This document shows positions 7,118-12,821 of a stretch of 15,935 nucleotides of DNA, in pieces. The notes under the pieces were generated by a model. That model was not told the origin of the DNA. It did not search any database and saw nothing but the letters and a program-made list of their open reading frames with translations. The position numbers and the translations under genes are program-made. This stretch comes from JAUVXE01 sp964349355 (lineage in GTDB: Bacteria; Actinomycetota; Coriobacteriia; Anaerosomatales; SLCP01), in assembly GCA_964349355.1 (NCBI GenBank), contig CAYGFZ010000045.1:1-15935 (forward strand). Reading direction: 5' to 3'. Position 1 is the stretch's first letter; each line of letters opens with the position of its first letter.

Positions 7118-8710
7118 ATGACTGAGAAAATGAAGGTACTTGTAGCCGAGAAGATCGCCGACAGCGGCATCGAGATGCTGAAAGAGAGTTTCGACGTCGA
7201 GGTCAAGCTCGGTCTTTCTACTGAGGACCTCGTTGCCGAGATTCCCGCGTACCACGGTCTCATCGTGCGTTCGGCCACCAAGGCCACGCGCGAGATCATC
7301 GAGGCGGGCGTCAACCTGAAGATCATCGGCCGTGCGGGTGTCGGTGTCGACAACGTCGAAGTCCAGGCTGCCACCGAGCGCGGCATCATCGTGTGCAACG
7401 CACCGACGAGCAACATCGTCTCGGCCGCGGAGCACACGATCGCTCTCATGCTCGCCCAGGCGCGCAACATCGCGCAGGCCAACGCGAGCATGAAGGAGGG
7501 CAGGTGGGAGCGCTCCAAGTTTACCGGTGCCGAGGTCTACGAGAAGACGCTCGCGATCTTCGGCCTCGGCCGGATCGGTTCACTCGTGGCCGAGCGGGCG
7601 CGCGGCCTCGGGATGCGGATCATCGGCTACGACCCCTACCTCACCGAGGAGCGGGCGCACTCGATGGGCGTCGAGTTGATCGCGGACGTGAACGAGATCC
7701 TGCCCCAGGCGGACTTCATCACCGTGCACCTTCCCAAGACCAAAGAGACGATCGGCATGTTTGGGCCTGAGCAGTTCGCGCTCATGAAAGACGGCGTGCG
7801 GCTCGTCAACACAGCACGCGGCGGCATCTATCAGACCGAGGCACTGCAGGAGGCGCTCACGAGCGGCAAGGTCGCAAGCGCCGCGATCGACGTCTTCGAG
7901 GTCGAGCCGTGCACCGACTCGCCGTTCCTGGGATTTGACAGCGTCATCCTTACGCCGCACCTTGGCGCGTCGACTGCCGAGGCGCAGGACCGTGCCGGCG
8001 AGCAGATCGCCGAGTATGTGGGCGCCGGGCTTCTCGGAAAGATGGTGCCCACCGCCGTCAACATCGCACCGATCCCTCCCGACGTGCTCGACCAGGTGGG
8101 TCCCTACATCGAGCCCGCCGAGGACCTCGGCAAGATGGTGGCGCAGATGGCACGTGGCGGCGTGGAGTCGATCGACGTGTTGATGGTGGGCGGCCTGGCC
8201 GGCATGGACACGCGCATCCTGCGAACCGCGGTGCTCAAAGGCTTGCTCACTGTGGTCGGCGCCGAGAGCGTGAACTTCGTCAACGCCGACTACTACGCCG
8301 AGCAGCGTGGCCTGCGCGTGACCGAGACGAACCGCGCCGAGACGCACGACTACGTCTCGATGGTCGTGGTGCGTGCGGCGACGGCCGAGGGTCCGGTGGA
8401 GATCGGCGCGGCACTCGTGGGCAAGAAGAACGAGCCGCGACTGGTCACGGTGCTCGACTACGACGTCGACTTGAAGCCTGCACGCAACATGGCGTTCTTC
8501 CTCTACCCCGACCGGCCCGGCATGATCGGCAAGGTCGGCACGATACTGGGCGGGGAGGGCATCAACATCGGTGCGATGCAGGTGGCGCGCAAGGAGAAGG
8601 GTGGCGAGGCGCTGATGTGCCTGACGGTGGACACGCCTCTCGGTGGCGAGCTGCTCGATCGCATCGTCGCCGAGGCCGACATGTCGACCGCGTGGAGCGT
8701 GGAGCTGTAG
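7118..8710 (+). CDS. serA: D-3-phosphoglycerate dehydrogenase (long form with ACT domain)
   Basis: This 530-residue enzyme oxidises 3-phosphoglycerate to 3-phosphohydroxypyruvate, the first step of serine synthesis. The catalytic core (about 1-315) has the NAD motif GLGRIG (149-154) with D172 in YDPY suited to NAD rather than NADP. The active-site set is R234 (TARGG), E263 (FEVEP) and H281 (TPHLGAS). An intervening ASB-type domain (about 320-450) and a C-terminal ACT domain (about 457-530; FFLYPDRPGMIGKVGTILG) give the long form found in actinobacteria and Bacillus, in which serine usually inhibits. ATG 7118 is favoured with GGGGATGG (7101-7108) as ribosome site; an in-frame ATG at 7130 is an alternative that removes four residues. 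It is the last gene of the operon and ends 19 bp from a convergent gene. Confidence 0.96.
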   Translation: MTEKMKVLVAEKIADSGIEMLKESFDVEVKLGLSTEDLVAEIPAYHGLIVRSATKATREIIEAGVNLKIIGRAGVGVDNVEVQAATERGIIVCNAPTSNIVSAAEHTIALMLAQARNIAQANASMKEGRWERSKFTGAEVYEKTLAIFGLGRIGSLVAERARGLGMRIIGYDPYLTEERAHSMGVELIADVNEILPQADFITVHLPKTKETIGMFGPEQFALMKDGVRLVNTARGGIYQTEALQEALTSGKVASAAIDVFEVEPCTDSPFLGFDSVILTPHLGASTAEAQDRAGEQIAEYVGAGLLGKMVPTAVNIAPIPPDVLDQVGPYIEPAEDLGKMVAQMARGGVESIDVLMVGGLAGMDTRILRTAVLKGLLTVVGAESVNFVNADYYAEQRGLRVTETNRAETHDYVSMVVVRAATAEGPVEIGAALVGKKNEPRLVTVLDYDVDLKPARNMAFFLYPDRPGMIGKVGTILGGEGINIGAMQVARKEKGGEALMCLTVDTPLGGELLDRIVAEADMSTAWSVEL

Positions 8711-8729
8711 GGAGCGGGCCGCGGGCCGT

Positions 8730-10052
8730 CTACATTTCTCGGGCGAGCGGGAGGAGCCGCGCGAGGTGGTCGGCCATATAGAGTGGGACGTTCAGAAGTC
8801 CGTCCTTCAGTTGGAGGTTGCGCAGAGACAGCCGGACCGCGATTCGTGGGTGGTAGCTGTCGCGGAACACACCGAGACTCTTTGCCCGGACGGTCTGCCC
8901 GGACTTCACCTCTACCGGGTGCACGTCGTTGGCGTGTTGGACCAGGAACTCAATCTCAGCCTTCCCTTCCGAGGTCCAGTATCGGGGGGAGACGTCGAAT
9001 TGGTTGACGAGTGACTGGAGAACGTAGTTTTCCGTGAGGGCGCCCCTGAACTCTCTGAACGGGGCGAGCGGGTCCGAGAGTGTAGACGGGTCGAGGCGGG
9101 AATGTCTGGCGAGTAGACCGGTGTCGGCGGAGTAGAGCTTGAATGCTCGGCCATCGTCGTAGGCCGACAAGGGGAGCCGGGGCGTGGGGCAGTGGACGAC
9201 CTTCGTGACGATTCCTGTGTCGACGAGCCAGTTCACCGCATTTTCGTACTGACGCGCGCGAGCACCCTCCCGTGCGAGCCGGTAGAGGAATTTTCGATTC
9301 TCCCGGGCTAGCTGGGCGGGGAGGGAGTCCCATACGTGTCCGATCCGGGCGATGTCTTGAGCTGGCGCGTGCTTTGAGAAATCCAGCCGATACCCTTTGA
9401 GGATGTTGCGCTGCACCTCCATGACCGCTCCCATGTCGGCTTCTGTACCCCATAAGTGGACGGCTTCTGGCATACCGCCTACCACGAGGTACCTCGAAAG
9501 GTGCTCGGTGAGCGGGTGGCCGACGGCTTCTGGAAGGGGATCGAAGGCGACGATACTCTCCAGATGGCTGTTGAGTGCTTCAGCGCCGCTCGCGACGAGG
9601 AATTCGGAGAAGGTCATCGGACGGAGGGTCAGGAAATCCACCTTGCCAACAGGAAACGAGCTTGGTCGCGACAGAGCGAGGCCGAGGTGCGAGCCTGCGC
9701 ATGCAAGGTGGTATTCGGGGCTGTTCTCGGCGAAGTACTTGAGTGAGCTCAGCGTGGCGTTGCTCTCCTGGATCTCGTCGAAGATCAGCAGGGTGGTCCC
9801 TGCCCTGATCGGGACGCCTCCCACGACGGCGAGGTGGTCGAGGATGCGTTTGGTGTTTCTTGTCGACTCGAAGATCCCCCCGAGGGCAGGATCTTCCTCG
9901 AAGTTGAAGTACGCCACGTTGTCGTAGTAGTCGCGACCGAATCGTTTGAGGAGCCACGTCTTGCCGACCTGACGTTGTCCGCCCAGGATCAATGGCTTGC
10001 GGCGGGGGGCGATCTTCCACTTGAGGAGGTTATCAAGGAGGAATCGTTCCAC
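8730..10052 (-). CDS. AAA-type ATPase with DUF4143-like C-terminal domain
   Basis: This 440-residue protein has Walker A GGQRQVGKT (24-32), Walker B LLIFDEIQ (88-95), and the RPMTFSEFL (144-152) and RYLVVGGMPEAV (187-198) motifs typical of the AAA_14/DUF4143 family. The C-terminus contains KAEIEFLV (364-371) followed by HPVEVKSG (378-385), a spacing like the PD-(D/E)XK nuclease core, with E381 and K383 as candidate residues. The biological role of this widespread family is not established; members are often scattered accessory genes. The start is GTG 10052: the first residues then match the family (ERFLLDNLLKWK) and a good ribosome site lies upstream. The open frame continues to 10784 but has no similar support. 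It is antisense to its neighbours and interrupts the biosynthetic block, suggesting later insertion. Confidence 0.88.
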   Translation of the reverse strand: MERFLLDNLLKWKIAPRRKPLILGGQRQVGKTWLLKRFGRDYYDNVAYFNFEEDPALGGIFESTRNTKRILDHLAVVGGVPIRAGTTLLIFDEIQESNATLSSLKYFAENSPEYHLACAGSHLGLALSRPSSFPVGKVDFLTLRPMTFSEFLVASGAEALNSHLESIVAFDPLPEAVGHPLTEHLSRYLVVGGMPEAVHLWGTEADMGAVMEVQRNILKGYRLDFSKHAPAQDIARIGHVWDSLPAQLARENRKFLYRLAREGARARQYENAVNWLVDTGIVTKVVHCPTPRLPLSAYDDGRAFKLYSADTGLLARHSRLDPSTLSDPLAPFREFRGALTENYVLQSLVNQFDVSPRYWTSEGKAEIEFLVQHANDVHPVEVKSGQTVRAKSLGVFRDSYHPRIAVRLSLRNLQLKDGLLNVPLYMADHLARLLPLAREM

Positions 10053-10060
10053 GGCACACG

Positions 10061-10074
10061 CTTCCTTTCCTTCC
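10061..10074 (-). promoter_or_regulatory. Ribosome binding site fixing the GTG start of the AAA ATPase
   Basis: Read on the minus strand this is GGAAGGAAAGGAAG, ending 8 nt before GTG 10052. It decides against the much longer open frame. A weak -10-like TATCAT lies upstream (10085-10090, minus strand) without a convincing -35 box. Confidence 0.6.
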
Positions 10075-10185
10075 GGTATCGAGCATGATAGCACATAACA
10101 GGTTCCTAAAAGGTGCGAATCGGCACGAAAGCGGAAGCAAAATGGGACAAAGTAGGGGCAGGCAGGGGCAGCGCGGTACTGTCGT

Positions 10186-10217
10186 CGGACATGCGGCACG
10201 CCACCTTGCGCTATACT
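10186..10217 (+). promoter_or_regulatory. Possible promoter of leuA and its leader
   Basis: TATACT (10212-10217) is identical to the -10 box of the ilv operon promoter. The best -35 candidate, CGGACA (10186-10191), sits at a long 20-bp spacing, so the call rests mostly on the -10 box. Transcription would start at about 10224, on an ATG. Confidence 0.5.
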
Positions 10218-10223
10218 CTCCGC

Positions 10224-10292
10224 ATGATGCTGAGGGTCGACATCCCTGCTCCAAGTGCGCTCGGGCGACTTATCGAGCCGGCCATCGCCTGA
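10224..10292 (+). CDS. Possible leaderless leader peptide of leuA (22 codons)
   Basis: An ATG-ATG pair begins six bases after the TATACT box, the spacing of a leaderless actinobacterial mRNA. The reading frame gives MMLRVDIPAPSALGRLIEPA followed by IA and a TGA. Seven of 22 residues are leucine, isoleucine or valine, with a Leu-Ile pair (CTT ATC, 10269-10274) just before a strong hairpin. The TGA lies in the hairpin loop. Leucine leader peptides before leuA are known in actinobacteria, but this one lacks a run of leucines, so it may be fortuitous. Confidence 0.35.
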   Translation: MMLRVDIPAPSALGRLIEPAIA

Positions 10293-10311
10293 TAGGCGAC
10301 ATTGGCCGGCT
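10276..10311 (+). terminator. Strong hairpin in the leuA leader, possible attenuator
   Basis: AGCCGGCCA (10276-10284) pairs perfectly with TGGCCGGCT (10303-10311). Inside, TCGCC (10285-10289) pairs with GGCGA (10295-10299) around loop TGATA, with a CAT bulge on the 3' side. In total 14 pairs form. No T-run follows. In addition GGTCGAC (10235-10241) can pair with GTCGACC (10314-10320) outside the hairpin, so other folds are possible. Confidence 0.5.
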
Positions 10312-10353
10312 TGGTCGACCGCCCGTCCCTTACGCTGAGCCAAGGAGCATCCC

Positions 10354-11931
10354 GTGAACACCTCCGAGACACTCGCCACCCCCATCCTCGACACTGTTCG
10401 CATCTTCGACACCACGTTGCGCGACGGCGAGCAGTCGCCGGGCGCGAGCATGAACACCGAGGAGAAGCTCGAGATCGCCCGCCAGCTCGTGCGCCTCGGC
10501 GTGGACGTGATCGAGGCCGGATTCCCGATCTCGAGCCCGGGAGACTTCGAGTCGGTACGCCGTATCGGCGCCGAGGTCGGAGACGCGGTAGTGGTCTGCG
10601 CGCTCTCCCGCGCGGTGCCCAAGGATATCGAGACGGCCGCCGACGCTCTCGCCACAGCTGCCCGGCCACGCATCCACACGGGCATCGGCGTCTCCGAATC
10701 ACACCTGCGAGACAAGCTGCGCATCGACCGCGACACGGCTCTCGAGCGCGGCGTCGCGGCCGTCAAGCTCGCCCGCACCTTCACCGACGACGTCGAGTTC
10801 TACGCCGAAGACGCCGGTCGCGCCGACCCGCAGTTCCTGTACCGGATGGTCGAGGCGGTCATCGCCGCGGGCGCGACGGTCGTCAACATCCCCGACACCA
10901 CCGGCTACACCTACCCGGCCGAGTTCGGTGCACTCATCGGCGGGCTCTTCGAGCACGTCGCCGGTATCGAGAAGGCGACCGTCGCCGTCCACTGCCACAA
11001 TGACCTGGGCATGGCGACCGCTAACGCACTCGCAGGTGTCGCCGCAGGCGCGCGGCAGGTCGAGTGCACCGTCAACGGGATCGGTGAGCGCGCGGGCAAC
11101 ACCGCGATGGAAGAGGTCGTGATGGCGCTGCGGTCGCGCCGCGAGTTCTTTGGCGTGGACACGGCGATCAACACGCGCGAGATCATGCGCACCTCGCGCC
11201 TGGTCAGCAACATCACCGGCATCTTCGTGCAGCCCAACAAGTCGATCGTGGGCGCCAACGCGTTCGCGCACAGCAGCGGGATCCACCAGGACGGCGTGCT
11301 CAAGGAACGCTCCACCTACGAGATCATCGACCCGGCTGATGTGGGTGTCGGCGGCAGCGCGATCGTGCTCACTGCCCGCAGCGGTCGCGCGGCCTTGCGC
11401 CACCGTGTCGAACAGCTCGGTTACGATCTGGCCGAGGAGGAGTTCGAGCGGGTCTACACCGAGTTCCTCGAGCTCGCCGACAAGAAGAAAGAGGTCTACG
11501 ACGAGGACCTCGAGACGCTCGTCAGTGAGTCCGAGCGCACCTCGGTGGGCGAGGTCTACCACCTGCAGGCGCTCCACGTGATGTGCGGAGAGCCGGGGAT
11601 CCCGACTGCGACCGTGGAACTGGCGGAGGTCGCTACCGGAGCGCACCTCGTTGATTCGAGCCACGGCGCCGGACCCGTCGACGCTGTTTACCGCGCGATC
11701 AACCGGATGATCGATATCGAGAACGACCTCATCGAGTTTTCGGTGCAGAGTGTCACCCGCGGCATCGATGCGCTCGGCGAGGTCACCATCCGGGTGCGCA
11801 GCGCCGACGGCCGCGTCTTCACCGGCCGGGGAGCGCACAGCGACATCATCCTCGCGAGCGCGCGAGCGTACGTCAACGCGCTCAACCGGCTGCTCGTGGC
11901 CGAGCGCCCACAGGTCGAAGACGAGCTGTAG
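10354..11931 (+). CDS. leuA: 2-isopropylmalate synthase
   Basis: This 525-residue enzyme condenses 2-oxoisovalerate with acetyl-CoA, the committed step to leucine. The TIM-barrel domain has FDTTLRDGEQSPGASM (18-33; R23, D24), RTFTDDVEFYAEDAGR (141-156), HCHNDLGMATAN (213-224; metal ligands H213 and H215) and NGIGERAGNT (241-250). SGIHQDGVLKE follows in the linker region. A C-terminal regulatory domain from about residue 395 includes VDAVYRAIN. These motifs and the full length favour LeuA over citramalate or homocitrate synthase. The start is GTG 10354 with AAGGAG (10342-10347) 6 bp upstream. It sits on the same strand as the ilv-ser operon but is separated from it by an antisense gene, and has its own leader. 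LeuA enzymes of this type are usually feedback-inhibited by leucine. Confidence 0.95.
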   Translation: MNTSETLATPILDTVRIFDTTLRDGEQSPGASMNTEEKLEIARQLVRLGVDVIEAGFPISSPGDFESVRRIGAEVGDAVVVCALSRAVPKDIETAADALATAARPRIHTGIGVSESHLRDKLRIDRDTALERGVAAVKLARTFTDDVEFYAEDAGRADPQFLYRMVEAVIAAGATVVNIPDTTGYTYPAEFGALIGGLFEHVAGIEKATVAVHCHNDLGMATANALAGVAAGARQVECTVNGIGERAGNTAMEEVVMALRSRREFFGVDTAINTREIMRTSRLVSNITGIFVQPNKSIVGANAFAHSSGIHQDGVLKERSTYEIIDPADVGVGGSAIVLTARSGRAALRHRVEQLGYDLAEEEFERVYTEFLELADKKKEVYDEDLETLVSESERTSVGEVYHLQALHVMCGEPGIPTATVELAEVATGAHLVDSSHGAGPVDAVYRAINRMIDIENDLIEFSVQSVTRGIDALGEVTIRVRSADGRVFTGRGAHSDIILASARAYVNALNRLLVAERPQVEDEL

Positions 11932-11947
11932 CGCACGGGGATGCGTA

Positions 11948-12070
11948 ATGCGTGCGGTCGCGACCACGAACCGCAATTTCGTGGGGCGCATGGGGGACCC
12001 GGCGACCGAGATATACCTGAGCTCGCCTGCGGTCGCGGGGCACATCGCGCTGCCGGAGGATCTGGAGTAG
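11948..12070 (+). pseudogene. leuC: C-terminal remnant of 3-isopropylmalate dehydratase large subunit
   Basis: The 40 codons read MRAVATTNRNFVGRMG, then DPATEIYLSSPAVAGHIALP and EDLE before TAG. TTNRNFxGRMG and the following YLxSPAVA are the conserved C-terminal end of LeuC/homoaconitase large subunits, which are normally about 420 residues. Similarity begins right after the leuA stop (16 bp gap); everything 5' of it is missing, and no leuD or leuB follows. An ancestral leuA-leuC arrangement with an internal deletion explains this best. The intact C-terminal frame suggests the loss is fairly recent. An ATG happens to begin the fragment, so a short peptide could be made, but it could not bind the iron-sulphur cluster or substrate. 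Confidence 0.8.
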
Positions 12071-12077
12071 CCGTAAC

Positions 12078-12106
12078 GAATCTCCTGGTGCGAATTCCGG
12101 AGATTC
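12078..12106. repeat. Inverted repeat after the leuC remnant, possible terminator
   Basis: GAATCTCC (12078-12085) and GGAGATTC (12099-12106) are perfect complements around a 13-nt loop. It lies 8 bp after the leuC remnant stop and could be the old operon terminator, though no T-run follows. The rest of 12107-12249 shows no recognisable gene and is less GC-rich than the operon. Confidence 0.45.
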
Positions 12107-12249
12107 TCACACGAATCCCCATTTCATCACTTCTGCTCCGCACTTCGTCCGCAGGGCCCCCCTACTGGTGTCTGAGTGTTCCTTAATAGAGGGGAAGAGC
12201 AGATTCCGAGCAGGTGGAACGTACGAGAACAGCAGGGAAGTGACGACGA

Positions 12250-12738
12250 ATGCGGATGACCAAGAGAACTAGTACACTTCTGACCGGTTGCGTGGCGGTG
12301 CTGTTCTTCTTCGTAGGCCTGGGGATAGCGACATATCAGCACAGAGAAAGTGTCCGCCAGAATCCGGTAGTGCTCAGCGACTTCGAGTCAGGCACCGCCG
12401 AGGACACCTTCTACCACGCATCGCCCATCGCCCTCCCCGAAGACGACGGCTGCCAGTTCTTCGCCGATAGCGGCGAGGAATCTGGCGAGATGAGCCAGAA
12501 AGTCATGGACGCATTACCCGCAGGCCACCCAGGCGGCCCGCTGACGTCGGATCCCTCTCAAGAAGGGAGCCCGCCGAAGTCGGATGCCTCCCAAGAAGGC
12601 GACCCGGTTTCGTCGGGGACTGCTGGAGGGGGGACCGTCGTATGGCCCAGGGCGCCTCACGGCGAAGGTGGCGGAGTCAGCGAGGACACCTGTCCGCGAC
12701 CTGGCTCGTCTACGGATTCCAGCTGTCCTGAGCTGTAG
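12250..12738 (+). CDS. Unrecognised membrane-anchored protein with low-complexity exterior
   Basis: I do not recognise this 162-residue protein. A short basic N-terminus (MRMTKRTST) is followed by one hydrophobic segment (about 10-29, LLTGCVAVLFFFVGLGIATY), which fits a single membrane anchor or uncleaved signal. The remaining 130 residues are acidic, rich in Gly, Ser, Pro and Glu, and contain an 11-residue repeat (SDPSQEGSPPK, SDASQEGDPVS at 100-121). There are three exported cysteines (68, 148, 159). The start ATG 12250 has AGGGAAG (12234-12240) 9 nt upstream; ATG 12256 is an alternative. It lies 83 bp before the large CWB2 surface protein on the same strand, so a cell-envelope role is plausible but unproven. 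The tail is poorly constrained and the gene could be decaying. Confidence 0.55.
   Translation: MRMTKRTSTLLTGCVAVLFFFVGLGIATYQHRESVRQNPVVLSDFESGTAEDTFYHASPIALPEDDGCQFFADSGEESGEMSQKVMDALPAGHPGGPLTSDPSQEGSPPKSDASQEGDPVSSGTAGGGTVVWPRAPHGEGGGVSEDTCPRPGSSTDSSCPEL
12546..12611 (+). repeat. Two imperfect 33-bp tandem repeats in the unrecognised protein gene
   Basis: Units 12546-12578 and 12579-12611 share GTCGGAT, CCTC and CAAGAAGG blocks in register and encode the two 11-residue repeats. The second copy differs at several bases. Confidence 0.7.
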
Positions 12739-12821
12739 ACGGTTCACTGCGTACTCGGATCGACAGCGCGCACCGTTATGCTCATGTCGCACATTGCACG
12801 TATGAGAGAGGCGCGATAGTG

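Noticed and set aside
10053..10784. N-terminal extension of the AAA ATPase by up to 244 residues
   Set aside because: The extension runs antisense through the leuA leader and the 5' part of leuA, shows no domain, and the GTG at 10052 has a good ribosome site.
10354..11931. Citramalate or homocitrate synthase instead of LeuA
   Set aside because: The RTFTDDVEFYAEDAGR motif, full regulatory domain and the adjacent leuC remnant favour 2-isopropylmalate synthase.
12280..12291. LTGC as a lipoprotein lipobox in the unrecognised membrane protein
   Set aside because: The cysteine lies before, not after, the main hydrophobic segment, so lipoprotein processing is unlikely.
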